A DNA stretch of 15,757 nucleotides from an uncultured Eubacteriales bacterium (GCA_900548615.1 URKW01000052.1:1-15757); one strand, 5' to 3'; counted from the first letter of the stretch, positions 1 through 7,653 are shown. Made by a program: numbers and translations. The notes: a model not told the origin generated them from the sequence alone.

Positions 1-123
1 GATGCTACGGCGGCATAGCCGCCGAGATCGGATGCTAAAAATATGCCACTGGCATATTTTCTTAACGCACCGACTCCCTCTGTCATGACCTGCGGTCATG
101 ACACCTCCCTCACAGAGAGAGGC
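1..123 (-). repeat. Composite hairpin repeat, family II copy 1 (partial at window edge)
   Basis: Non-coding DNA containing four stems: CGGCGGC/GCCGCCG (8-14/18-24), AAAATATGCC/GGCATATTTT (38-47/51-60), TGTCATGACC/GGTCATGACA (81-90/94-103) and CCTCCCTC/GAGAGAGG (104-111/115-122, one mismatch). Its reverse complement matches 11806-11945 closely, including the string GCGTTAAGAAAA and the block around GATCTCGGCGGC. The hairpins differ from that copy by paired changes (ATATGCC/GGCATAT here, ACATGCC/GGCATGT there), so structure rather than primary sequence is kept. The A-rich and T-rich flanks of the 38-60 stem could make it a bidirectional terminator. It may continue beyond the left edge. Confidence 0.8.
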
Positions 124-133
124 AGTAAAAGGA

Positions 134-174
134 GGATTGCTACGACCAGTCTTTGGGCTGATCCCGCAATGACA
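134..174 (+). repeat. Short hairpin repeat, family I copy A
   Basis: Begins GGATTGC and ends GCAATGACA. The outer stem is ATTGC/GCAAT and the inner stem CAGTC/GGCTG includes one G-T wobble. It is a member of the family with further copies at 3774-3813, 3837-3880, 7654-7697 and 11976-12019. It lies just upstream of the mreC ribosome binding site. Confidence 0.75.
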
Positions 175-203
175 TTTCCTATTTAATATAAGGAACTGCT
201 TTT

Positions 204-1043
204 ATGAAACGATTTCTTTCCAAAAACGGAATATGGCTGCTGGCCGGTGTGGCGGTGGTGGTGGTCGTGCTGTGCATCATCTCCGCCGTCAGCTCCGGCA
301 CGCCCTTTTTGCGCAACGCAGCCGGCGTGATCGCCTCACCCTTCCGGGCGGCAGGCTCCGCCGTGGCGGGCTGGTTCGGCGGCATCGGCGACCACTTTGA
401 CAAGGTGGCCGACCTGCAGCAGGAGAACGACGATCTCCGGGCGCAGGTGGCCGATCTGGAGCGGCAGCTGCGTCAGGCCCAGAAGGACAGCGAGGAAAAC
501 CAGCGCCTTCGTGACCTGCTGGAGCTGCAAAGCCAGCGGCGCGACCTGAAAACCGTGTCCGCCCGCGTCACGGAGCGCTCCGTCAGCAACTGGGCCAGCA
601 CCCTGACCCTGACGCGGGGCACTTCCGCCGGAGTGGCTATTGGCGACTGCGCCATTGACGAATACGGCAATCTGGTGGGCGTGGTGACGGATGCCGGGCT
701 GAACTGGTGCGCCGTGACCACCATTCTGGACACCACCAGCTCCATCGGCGCCACCGTGTTCCGCACGGAACAGGTGGCGGTGGCCCAGGGACAGCTGGGC
801 CTGATGAGCGAGGGACAGCTGGCGCTGACCTATGTGGACGAGCCGGACAAGCTGATCGCAGGTGATCTGGTGGTCACGTCCGGTCTGGGCGGCTACTACC
901 CCTCCGGACTGCCCATCGGCACGGTGACAGAGCTGCGCACCGACACCGGCGGTCTGACCCAGTACGCAGTGCTGTCCCCCAAGGCGGACATCGGCGCGCT
1001 GACTCAGGTGTTCCTCATCACCGAATTCGACGTGGTGGAGTAA
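204..1043 (+). CDS. mreC: Rod shape-determining protein MreC
   Basis: MreC is the membrane-anchored, extracytoplasmic scaffold of the elongasome. It links MreB filaments and MreD to the PBP2 transpeptidase during side-wall peptidoglycan synthesis. The 279-residue product has a short basic cytoplasmic N-terminus, one membrane helix at about residues 10-29, a heptad-rich coiled coil at about 64-108, and the C-terminal beta-barrel domain typical of MreC (for example the stretch VTSGLGGYYPSGLPIGTV). The length is normal for the family. The ATG at 204 has AAGGAA at 190-195, eight bases upstream. mreD follows after 5 bases and PBP2 after that, the usual order. mreB, normally just upstream, is not in the window, and repeats fill the 203 bases before this start. 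Confidence 0.95.
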   Translation: MKRFLSKNGIWLLAGVAVVVVVLCIISAVSSGTPFLRNAAGVIASPFRAAGSAVAGWFGGIGDHFDKVADLQQENDDLRAQVADLERQLRQAQKDSEENQRLRDLLELQSQRRDLKTVSARVTERSVSNWASTLTLTRGTSAGVAIGDCAIDEYGNLVGVVTDAGLNWCAVTTILDTTSSIGATVFRTEQVAVAQGQLGLMSEGQLALTYVDEPDKLIAGDLVVTSGLGGYYPSGLPIGTVTELRTDTGGLTQYAVLSPKADIGALTQVFLITEFDVVE

Positions 1044-1048
1044 GGGCT

Positions 1049-1555
1049 ATGACGCGACGAATGACGACCCTGAAATGGGTCTTTTACGCCCTGTGGACGC
1101 TGGTGTTCCTGCTGGTGCAGCAGCTGGTGTTCCCCTATCTCCGCATCGCCGGTGTACACCCCTTTATCCTGCCGTCGCTGGCGGCTATCGCCGCCTCCTT
1201 CGAGGGCAAGCGGGAGGGGCCGGTGTACGCGCTGGTGCTGGGACTGGTCTGCGACACGCTGTTTACCGGCGCGTTCCCCTGCTTCTACGCCGTGGTGCTG
1301 ACGCTTTCGGCGCTGCTGGCGGGACAGGCCGCCCGGCGGCTCATTATGCCGGGCGCGGTATGCTCGCTGGCGGTATCCGCCGGAGCGCTGCTGCTGACCG
1401 ACCTGTTCAACGCCGTGGCCTTTACCTACTCCCACGGCACGCCGCCCGGCGAGGCGATGTGGCTGACGGCACGGGAGATCCTGCTGTCGCTGCCCTTTGC
1501 CATGCTGGTGCATCTGGTGTTTTCACGTGTTCACCGCCGGTTCGACCGCCGGTGA
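1049..1555 (+). CDS. mreD: Rod shape-determining protein MreD
   Basis: MreD is the polytopic inner-membrane partner of MreC in the elongasome. The 168-residue product is almost entirely hydrophobic, with about five predicted membrane segments: near residues 9-28, 33-50, 55-90 (two segments), 95-125 and 135-158. It ends in a basic tail (HRRFDRR). Sequence is poorly conserved in this family, so the call rests on hydropathy, length and position between mreC and PBP2. The ATG at 1049 uses GGAG at 1037-1040, which lies inside the end of mreC, so translation is probably coupled. A second in-frame ATG at 1061 is a less likely start. Confidence 0.9.
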   Translation: MTRRMTTLKWVFYALWTLVFLLVQQLVFPYLRIAGVHPFILPSLAAIAASFEGKREGPVYALVLGLVCDTLFTGAFPCFYAVVLTLSALLAGQAARRLIMPGAVCSLAVSAGALLLTDLFNAVAFTYSHGTPPGEAMWLTAREILLSLPFAMLVHLVFSRVHRRFDRR

Positions 1556-1588
1556 TCCCCCCTATTCCCTGAAAGGAGTCCCCTTTCC

Positions 1589-3592
1589 ATGATGAAGAAT
1601 CCCCATCCCGCCCACAACCGCATGACGGCGCTGTCCGTGGCGCTAGGCCTTATCATGCTGCTGTTTATCGCCGCGTTGTACAGCGCCCAGATCCTCAACG
1701 GCAGCGAAAACCGCGCCCGCTCCATCGCCTCCAACGCCACGTGGCAGTCGGTGGAGGCCAGCCGCGGCATTCTCACCGACCGCAACGGCAAGGTGCTGGT
1801 GTCCAACCGTCTGGCCTATACGCTGACCTTCAGCAAGAAGTCCTTTTCCGACGAGCAGGAGCTGAACGCCGCCATCTGGCGGCTGGTGGAGCTGTGCCGC
1901 CAGACGGAGACCGCGTGGGTGGACACGCTGCCCCTGTCCCAGAACGCACCGTATCTGTATCTGGCGTCCCGCAAGGACGACGCCTTCCAGAGCTTTCTGA
2001 CCAACAACAAGCTCGAAGCCACCATTACCTCCACCGCGCTGATGGACACGCTGCGGGAGATGTACCACATCGACAGCAGCTATTCCGCCGTGCAGGCCCG
2101 GCTGATCGCAGGCGTCCGCTATGAGCTGACGGGCCGGGACAGCTACGTCTTTGCCGAGGATGTGTCCACGGAGCTGATCTCCCAAATCACCGACGGCAAT
2201 TTTGCCGGCGTCACCACGGGACAGTCCTCCATCCGGCAGTACAACACCACCTACGCCGCCCACATTCTGGGCCGCATCACCCGCATTTACGCGGAGGATT
2301 GGCCGGAATATCAGGCAAAGGGCTACTCTATGGACGCTTTGGTGGGCGAAAGCGGCGTGGAGCGTGCCTTTGAGGACTGGCTCCACGGCAACAACGGCAC
2401 CCGGCTGGTAACCACCGATGAAAAGGGCAAGATCACCGGCGAGTTCTATGTAAAGGAGCCGAAGCCCGGCGGTACCGTGGCGCTGACGCTGGATCTTGAC
2501 CTGCAAACCGCCACCGAGGACGCGCTAGCCAACACCATCGAGGGCATGATCGACAAGGACAGCGATCAGCGGGGCGGCGCTGCCGCTGTGGTGAAGGTGG
2601 GCTCCGGCGAGGTGCTGGCGCTGGCCTCCTACCCCTCCTTTGACCTGTCCACCTTCGCCCAGAGCTACAACGACCTGCTGGAGGACGAGCGGCTGCCCAT
2701 GTTCAACCGCGCCGTCAACGGCACCTACGCGCCCGGCTCCACCTTCAAGATGAACACCGCCGTGGCGGCGCTGGAGTCCGGCGTCATCACCCCCTCCTCC
2801 ATCATTCAGGACAAGGGCGTGTACACCTTCTACGAGTATCCCCAGCCCTGGTGCTGGGTGTGGCCGCTGGGCTATACCCATGGCCGCGTCAATGTCAGTG
2901 ACGCCATCGCCGTGTCCTGCAACTACTTCTTTTATGAGGTGGGCCGTCTGACCGGCATCCAGACCATTGACGATTACGCCACGCAGTTCGGTCTGGGCCG
3001 CTCCACCGGCATCGAGATCGGCGACAGCAAGGGTGCGCTGGCCTCGCCGGAGTACGCCGAGGCCCACGATCTGGAGTGGACGGACGGCCAGACCCTGACC
3101 GCCGCCATCGGCCAGTCCTATAACCTGTTCACCCCCTTGCAGCTGGCCAACTACATCGCCACGCTGGTGGGCGGCGGCGAGCATTATCAGGCCCACCTGC
3201 TGAAAAGCGTGAAGAAGTATGACAACAGCCAGCTGCTGTACGTTTACGACGAGCCGCCGCAGAATACGGTGGAAATGTCGGAGAGCACCGTGGCCGCCGT
3301 CACCAAGGGCATGCACGAGCTGACCACCACCTCGCTGGCGGGCGCTTTCGCCAACTGCGTGGTGTCCGCGGGCGCCAAGACCGGCTCGGCCCAGGTGGGC
3401 ACCGAGATCGCCAACGGCGTGTTCGTGGCCTACGCACCCTACGAGGATCCGGAGATCGCCGTGGCCATCGTCATCGAAAAGGGCGGCGCCGGTGCGGCGC
3501 TGGCTTCCACCGCCGTGGAGATCATCAACGCCTATTTCGCCGACCGCGTCAACGGCGGCGACGTGGTGGGGGAAAATACGATGCTGAAGTGA
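1589..3592 (+). CDS. mrdA: Penicillin-binding protein 2 (elongasome class B transpeptidase)
   Basis: This D,D-transpeptidase crosslinks side-wall peptidoglycan as part of the Rod complex and is anchored facing outward. The 667-residue product has one N-terminal membrane helix (about 14-34) and a dimerisation/pedestal domain beginning near the ASRGILTDRNG motif (about residues 58-68). The catalytic domain carries all three active-site motifs: SxxK at S384-K387 (nucleophile S384), SxN at S443-N445, and KTGS at K597-S600. The ATG at 1589 is preceded by GAAAGGAG at 1571-1578, and a second ATG follows immediately at 1592. The gap to mreD is 33 bases, consistent with one mreC-mreD-mrdA operon. Length and motifs are ordinary, with no sign of damage. 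The symbol mrdA follows the E. coli naming; clostridial annotations vary. Confidence 0.95.
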   Translation: MMKNPHPAHNRMTALSVALGLIMLLFIAALYSAQILNGSENRARSIASNATWQSVEASRGILTDRNGKVLVSNRLAYTLTFSKKSFSDEQELNAAIWRLVELCRQTETAWVDTLPLSQNAPYLYLASRKDDAFQSFLTNNKLEATITSTALMDTLREMYHIDSSYSAVQARLIAGVRYELTGRDSYVFAEDVSTELISQITDGNFAGVTTGQSSIRQYNTTYAAHILGRITRIYAEDWPEYQAKGYSMDALVGESGVERAFEDWLHGNNGTRLVTTDEKGKITGEFYVKEPKPGGTVALTLDLDLQTATEDALANTIEGMIDKDSDQRGGAAAVVKVGSGEVLALASYPSFDLSTFAQSYNDLLEDERLPMFNRAVNGTYAPGSTFKMNTAVAALESGVITPSSIIQDKGVYTFYEYPQPWCWVWPLGYTHGRVNVSDAIAVSCNYFFYEVGRLTGIQTIDDYATQFGLGRSTGIEIGDSKGALASPEYAEAHDLEWTDGQTLTAAIGQSYNLFTPLQLANYIATLVGGGEHYQAHLLKSVKKYDNSQLLYVYDEPPQNTVEMSESTVAAVTKGMHELTTTSLAGAFANCVVSAGAKTGSAQVGTEIANGVFVAYAPYEDPEIAVAIVIEKGGAGAALASTAVEIINAYFADRVNGGDVVGENTMLK

Positions 3593-3635
3593 GGGCATTT
3601 TTCGCTTGCTCTGCGCACGGCTGCCGTATCCCACT

Positions 3636-3714
3636 GTAGGGGCGGACGACCCTGTCCGCCCTTAACGATGACCGCACCATTTCCGACAGGGCCGACAGAG
3701 TCGTCGGCCCCTAC
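3636..3714. repeat. MITE-like palindromic repeat with GTAGGGGC/GCCCCTAC ends
   Basis: A 79-base element bounded by perfect 8-base inverted ends (3636-3643 and 3707-3714). Each arm contains its own perfect 8-base palindromic stem: GGGCGGAC/GTCCGCCC at 3640-3661 and GGGCCGAC/GTCGGCCC at 3689-3710. The two 26-base arms are inverted copies of each other, and two of their differences form a compensated base pair within the stem. It encodes no protein, so it is a candidate non-autonomous mobile repeat or bidirectional transcription-stop structure after PBP2. Confidence 0.75.
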
Positions 3715-3773
3715 GAATGTTTACCGATGCTCTGTGCACAATCGTGCGAATGGCCGCATGAGTTGCCTCTATA

Positions 3774-3813
3774 TGTCATTGCGAGGAGGGCGCAAGCCCG
3801 ACGCGGCAATCCG
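3774..3813 (-). repeat. Short hairpin repeat, family I copy B (inverted)
   Basis: Read on the minus strand it begins CGGATTGCC and ends GCAATGACA, the family boundaries. Its outer stem is ATTGC/GCAAT and its inner stem GGGC/GCCC. It faces copy C head to head across about 23 bases. Confidence 0.75.
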
Positions 3814-3836
3814 TCTCTTTCTCTATATGAGAGGTA

Positions 3837-3880
3837 CGGATTCCCACGCCAGTGACGTCGGTCACTGGCTCGGAATGACA
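3837..3880 (+). repeat. Short hairpin repeat, family I copy C
   Basis: Begins CGGATTCCCACG and ends CGGAATGACA. The inner stem is CCAGTGAC/GTCACTGG around a four-base loop, and the outer stem ATTCC/GGAAT. It ends 36 bases before the amylase start codon. Confidence 0.8.
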
Positions 3881-3916
3881 CACGGTAATCGCATCTTACA
3901 AACCGGGAGATTTTCT

Positions 3917-5755
3917 ATGACCATCTTCAATTCCCGTGACGAAAACTACAAATCCCCCTTTGGGGCGGTGTGCTGCGGCGCGACGGTGAACTTCACCGTT
4001 ACGCCGGGGCCGGAGTTCTGCGCCTGCGCGCTGCTGACCTTCGGCGAATTCGCCGACGCACACGGCGAAACAGCTCTTCTCCCCTGTCCGGGCGGCTTTT
4101 CCGGTGTGTTCACCGCGCCGGAAAAGCCGGAGCTGGTGTGGTACAGCTTCCGCTTCACCCGGCCTGACGGCAGCTGCGTCTATCTGGGCCGCAACGGTCT
4201 GGGAGAGCAGACCTCCCGCCAGCCCTGGCAGCTGACGGTATACGAAACCCGCCCCACGCCGGAGTGGTTCGGCCGGGGCGTTACATACCAGATTTTTCCA
4301 GACCGCTTCTGCCGTGACGCCATCCCCGACCCCAAGGGACTGCTGGGCCAGCGGACGGTACACGACAACTGGGACGACCCGCCCCGATTGGGGCCCGATC
4401 CCCTGACGGGTCGCTGGAACAGCGATTTCTTCGGCGGCAGCCTGCGGGGCATCTGCCGGAAGCTGGACTACCTGCAAAGCCTGTCCGTCACCACCCTGTA
4501 CCTGAACCCCATTTTCTACGCCGCCAGCAGCCACCGGTACGACACGGCGGACTACCGCATGATCGACCCCATGCTGGGCACGGAGGGCGACCTGCGGATG
4601 CTGTGCGCCGAGGCGAAAAAGCGTGGCATCCACGTGATGCTGGACGGCGTGTTCAACCACACCGGCGACGACAGCCGGTACTTCAACCGGGGCGGCTTTT
4701 TCGACACCCCCGGCGCGTACCAGAGCAAGGACTCCCCCTGGTACGACTGGTTCTGTTTCCAGCACTGGCCGGACAAGTACGACGCTTGGTGGGGCATCGA
4801 CACGCTGCCCGCCGTCAACGAGAACGCCCCGGCCTATCGGGACTTCATCATCCGGGCTCAGGACAGCGTGATCCGCCGCTGGCTGCGGTGCGGCGCGGAC
4901 GGCTGGCGGCTGGACGTGGCCGACGAGCTGCCGGACAACTTTATTGAGGAAATTCGCGCCGCCATGGAGCAGGAAAAGCCCGACAGCTTTCTGCTGGGTG
5001 AGGTGTGGGAGGACGGCAGCAACAAGATCGCCTACTCCCGCCGCCGCAAGTACCTGCTGGGTCGGGAGACCCACGGCCTGATGAACTATCCCCTGCGGAC
5101 GGCGGCGCTGGACTATCTCCGGGGCGGCGACGCGGCGGACTTCCGGGACGCCATGGAGGAGCAGCGGGAGAACTACCCCCCTGCCGCCTTCTACAGCGGT
5201 CTGAACATTCTGGGCACCCACGACACGCCCCGCATCCTGACGCTGCTGGGCGCGGATACGATTCCGGACAGCAAGGAGGCTCGCGCCGCCTATCACCTGT
5301 CGCCGGAAGCCCGGCGGCTGGCCGTCCGCCGTCTGACGCTGGCGGCCATGCTGCTGTATACCTTTCCCGGCTCCCCCACCCTCTACTACGGGGACGAGGC
5401 GGGCATGGAGGGCTTCGAGGATCCCATGAACCGGCAGGGCTTCCCCTGGGGACGGGAGGATCAGCGGCTGCTGACGCTGTACCGGACGCTGGGCAGGCTG
5501 CGAAAGGAGCGGGAATCCCTGCAATCCGGCGACCTCACCTATCTGACGGCGGAGGGCGGACTGCTGCTCTTCTGCCGGACAGCGGGCGGCGAACGCACCT
5601 ATACGGCACTGAATACCGGCGACACGCCGCGGGACGTGACGCTGCCGTGGCCCAACGGCTTCGCTGTGGACGCTGTGACCTTGCAGCGGTTCTGGGTGCG
5701 GGACGGCATGCTGCGGCTGACGCTGCCGCCTTGCGACGGCGTGATTTTGGTATAA
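3917..5755 (+). CDS. GH13 alpha-amylase family protein (neopullulanase/cyclomaltodextrinase-like)
   Basis: A glycoside hydrolase expected to cut alpha-1,4 (possibly also alpha-1,6) linkages of maltodextrins or glycogen-type glucans. The 612-residue product has a beta-sandwich-like N-terminal region (about 1-110) and then the GH13 barrel. The four conserved regions are present: DGVFNHTG (region I), GWRLDVADE with nucleophile D333, GEVWED with acid/base E362, and LGTHDT with D436. A small C-terminal beta domain closes the protein. There is no signal peptide, so it should act in the cytoplasm on imported oligosaccharides. The frame stays open upstream to 3668, but that stretch runs through palindromic repeats. 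The ATG at 3917 has GGGAG at 3905-3909 and begins the recognisable protein. It sits alone between PBP2 and the par module. Exact substrate and GH13 subfamily cannot be fixed by eye. Confidence 0.9.
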   Translation: MTIFNSRDENYKSPFGAVCCGATVNFTVTPGPEFCACALLTFGEFADAHGETALLPCPGGFSGVFTAPEKPELVWYSFRFTRPDGSCVYLGRNGLGEQTSRQPWQLTVYETRPTPEWFGRGVTYQIFPDRFCRDAIPDPKGLLGQRTVHDNWDDPPRLGPDPLTGRWNSDFFGGSLRGICRKLDYLQSLSVTTLYLNPIFYAASSHRYDTADYRMIDPMLGTEGDLRMLCAEAKKRGIHVMLDGVFNHTGDDSRYFNRGGFFDTPGAYQSKDSPWYDWFCFQHWPDKYDAWWGIDTLPAVNENAPAYRDFIIRAQDSVIRRWLRCGADGWRLDVADELPDNFIEEIRAAMEQEKPDSFLLGEVWEDGSNKIAYSRRRKYLLGRETHGLMNYPLRTAALDYLRGGDAADFRDAMEEQRENYPPAAFYSGLNILGTHDTPRILTLLGADTIPDSKEARAAYHLSPEARRLAVRRLTLAAMLLYTFPGSPTLYYGDEAGMEGFEDPMNRQGFPWGREDQRLLTLYRTLGRLRKERESLQSGDLTYLTAEGGLLLFCRTAGGERTYTALNTGDTPRDVTLPWPNGFAVDAVTLQRFWVRDGMLRLTLPPCDGVILV

Positions 5756-5766
5756 CGACTCTGTAT

Positions 5767-5799
5767 GGGGGATGTTTCACGTGAAACATCCTCCTTTTT
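5767..5799 (+). terminator. Putative intrinsic terminator built on parS1
   Basis: The parS1 palindrome is extended on both sides (G5767-G5771 against C5790-C5794, with one G-T wobble at 5769/5792) to a 14-pair stem. Five T residues follow at 5795-5799. It lies 12 bases after the amylase stop codon, the position and shape of a rho-independent terminator. Confidence 0.55.
5773..5788. promoter_or_regulatory. parS: parS site 1 (ParB-binding centromere)
   Basis: The perfect 16-base palindrome TGTTTCACGTGAAACA matches the conserved bacterial chromosomal parS consensus at all positions. ParB loads here and spreads as a CTP-dependent clamp, forming the origin-proximal partition complex. Confidence 0.95.
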
Positions 5800-5811
5800 C
5801 ATGTCCTCCCC

Positions 5812-5827
5812 TGTTTCACGTGAAACA
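5812..5827. promoter_or_regulatory. parS: parS site 2
   Basis: A second identical 16-base palindrome, centred 39 bases from parS1 and about 70 bases upstream of the parA promoter -10 box. ParB bound here could also affect parAB transcription (inference). Confidence 0.95.
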
Positions 5828-5875
5828 TCGGCGTCCCATTTTTGCAAAAATTGTCACGCGCCGTTGAAAAAAGTA

Positions 5876-5903
5876 TTGAAACCTATCGCTTTTGTGGTAT
5901 ACT
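5876..5903 (+). promoter_or_regulatory. Putative sigma-A-type promoter for parAB
   Basis: TTGAAA at 5876-5881 and TATACT at 5898-5903 are separated by 16 bases, with TGG directly before the -10 (extended -10 form). It lies in an AT-rich stretch unlike the surrounding G+C-rich DNA. It would start transcription near 5910, about 40 bases before the parA GTG. Confidence 0.75.
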
Positions 5904-5950
5904 ATTTCTATTATAGAGACAGAACTGGCGAAAGTACGAGGAGAACTACC

Positions 5951-6706
5951 GTGGCAAAAATCGTTGCGATCGTAAATCAGAAGGGCGGCGTGGGCAAAAC
6001 CACCACCTGTGTGAATTTGGCCGCCGCCGTGGCCCAGACCGGCAAGCGGGTGCTGCTGTGCGACTTTGACCCCCAGGCCAACGCCACCAGCGGTATGGGC
6101 GTGGACAAAACCGTTTCCAACGGCGTGTATGACGTGATTATCAACGGCGTGGAGACGGAAAAGGCCATCGTTTCCACCCCCTACGGCGACGTGCTGCCCA
6201 GCAGCAAGGCACTGGCCGGCGCCGGCGTGGAGATGATCGCCCTGCCGGAGCGGCAGTTCCTGCTGAAGCAGGCGCTGCGACAGGTGGTGGAACGATATGA
6301 TTTCATCTTCATCGACTGCCCGCCCTCGCTGGAGCTGCTGACGCTGAACGCGCTGTGCGCCGCCAATTCCCTGCTGGTGCCGGTGCAGGGCGAGTATTTC
6401 GCGCTGGAGGGACTCAGCGACCTGATGAACACGGTGCGGCTGGTGCGCCGGGGCATGAACCCCGACTTACAGATTGAGGGCGTGCTGCTGACCATGTTTG
6501 ACGGCCGCACCAATCTCAGCATTCAGGTGGCGCAGGAGATCAAGCGCTTCTTCCCCGGCAAGGTCTACGCCACGGTGATCCCCCGCAATGTTCGTCTCAG
6601 CGAGGCGCCCAGCCACGGCAAGCCCATCTGCGGCTACGACCGCACCTGCCGGGGCGCAGAGGCCTACGCCGCGCTGGCCGATGAATTTTTGAAGAAAAAC
6701 GCCTGA
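5951..6706 (+). CDS. parA: Chromosome-partitioning ATPase ParA (Soj)
   Basis: ParA is a deviant Walker ATPase that binds nucleoid DNA as an ATP dimer and works with ParB-parS to segregate new origins; Soj-type ParA can also regulate DnaA. The 251-residue product has the P-loop KGGVGKTT at 11-18 with signature lysine K11, the Walker A' segment CDFDPQAN (D38, D40), and the Walker B segment IFIDCPPS. The late conserved SEAPSHGKPI block is also present. I take the GTG at 5951 as start because GAGGAG at 5938-5943 lies 7 bases upstream and the encoded MAKIVAIVNQKGG is the normal N-terminus. An upstream in-frame ATG at 5765 would translate through both parS sites and the promoter. parB follows 36 bases after the stop. 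Confidence 0.96.
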   Translation: MAKIVAIVNQKGGVGKTTTCVNLAAAVAQTGKRVLLCDFDPQANATSGMGVDKTVSNGVYDVIINGVETEKAIVSTPYGDVLPSSKALAGAGVEMIALPERQFLLKQALRQVVERYDFIFIDCPPSLELLTLNALCAANSLLVPVQGEYFALEGLSDLMNTVRLVRRGMNPDLQIEGVLLTMFDGRTNLSIQVAQEIKRFFPGKVYATVIPRNVRLSEAPSHGKPICGYDRTCRGAEAYAALADEFLKKNA

Positions 6707-6742
6707 CGGACGGCATTCCGGAACGAAAGGAGAATGGGACAT

Positions 6743-7603
6743 ATGGCAAAAATGAAGGGTCTCGGCAAGGGTCTGGACGCCTTGCTGGGCGACGATTTTA
6801 CCAACGAGCCGGAGGTCAAGAGCAGCCTTTTCCTCCCCATTTCCCAGGTGGAGAGCTGCGCCGCCCAGCCCCGGAAGCAGTTTGACCCCGACGCGCTGGC
6901 CGATCTGGCGGACTCCATCCGGCAGCACGGCATCATTCAGCCGCTGACGGTGCGGAAGCTGCAATCCGGCTACTATCAGATCATCGCCGGTGAGCGCCGC
7001 TGGCGCGCCGCACGAATGGCGGGTCTGACGCAGGTGCCCGCCGTGGTCATCGAGGCCGACGACCGCAAGGCCATGGAGCTGGCCATGATCGAAAACCTCC
7101 AGCGTGAGGATCTGAACCCCATGGAGGAAGCCGAGGGCTACCGCACGCTGATGGAGCAGTACGGTCTGACGCAGGAGGAAACCTCCCAGCGGGTGGGCAA
7201 GTCCCGCAGCGCCGTGGCCAACGCATTGCGGCTGCTGAACCTGTCGAAAGAGGTGCGGGTGCTGGTGGAGGAGGGCAAGCTCTCCGGTGGACATGCCCGT
7301 GCGCTGGTGCCGCTGACGGAGGAGCTGCAAAAAACCGCCGCCGCCCTTATCATCAAGGACGATCTGTCCGTCCGCCAGACGGAGCTGCTGGTGAAAAAGC
7401 TGACGGCGGAGAAGAAGGACGCGCCCGCCAAGGACGTGACCGCCGTGGATTACGCTGCCGAGGCCGCCCGTGAGCTGGGCGAACGGCTGGGCCGTCCCTG
7501 CAAGATCGTCACCGGCAAGAAAAAAGGCCGCATTGAGCTGGAGTATTACGGCGTGGACGATCTGAACGCCCTGCTGGACGCGCTGCATCAGTTAAAAAAG
7601 TAA
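6743..7603 (+). CDS. parB: Chromosome-partitioning protein ParB (Spo0J)
   Basis: ParB is a CTP-dependent DNA clamp that recognises parS and stimulates ParA. The 286-residue product begins with the ParA-interacting motif GLGKGLDALL (about 6-15). It has the nucleotide-binding motifs GERRWRAA (83-90) and ENLQREDLNP (117-126), a helix-turn-helix at about 142-165 for parS binding, and a C-terminal dimerisation segment. An in-frame ATG lies nine bases earlier (6734), but the AAAGGAG at 6726-6732 would be only one base from it. The ATG at 6743 has a 10-base spacing and gives the usual MAKxKGLGKGLD start. It forms an operon with parA, and parS3 begins one base after its stop codon. Confidence 0.96.
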   Translation: MAKMKGLGKGLDALLGDDFTNEPEVKSSLFLPISQVESCAAQPRKQFDPDALADLADSIRQHGIIQPLTVRKLQSGYYQIIAGERRWRAARMAGLTQVPAVVIEADDRKAMELAMIENLQREDLNPMEEAEGYRTLMEQYGLTQEETSQRVGKSRSAVANALRLLNLSKEVRVLVEEGKLSGGHARALVPLTEELQKTAAALIIKDDLSVRQTELLVKKLTAEKKDAPAKDVTAVDYAAEAARELGERLGRPCKIVTGKKKGRIELEYYGVDDLNALLDALHQLKK

Positions 7604-7604
7604 G

Positions 7605-7620
7605 TGTTTCACGTGAAACA
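7605..7620. promoter_or_regulatory. parS: parS site 3
   Basis: A third perfect copy of TGTTTCACGTGAAACA, directly after the parB stop codon. The palindrome extends one base on each side (7604-7621). Unlike parS1 it has no T-run after it. Confidence 0.95.
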
Positions 7621-7653
7621 CGCCCTCTCCCCTGCCCCACAAAACATGAAACA

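Noticed and set aside
3668..3916. Open extension of the amylase frame upstream to 3668
   Set aside because: The translated segment runs through the MITE-like and family I repeats, has no ribosome binding site at 3668, and the ATG at 3917 has GGGAG upstream and starts the recognisable protein.
5765..5950. N-terminal extension of ParA from an ATG at 5765
   Set aside because: It would translate two parS sites and the promoter. The GTG at 5951 has a strong ribosome binding site and gives the standard N-terminus.
5756..5950. Replication origin next to parS
   Set aside because: No cluster of DnaA boxes (TTATCCACA-like) is visible here or in the other gaps, and dnaA is not in the window.
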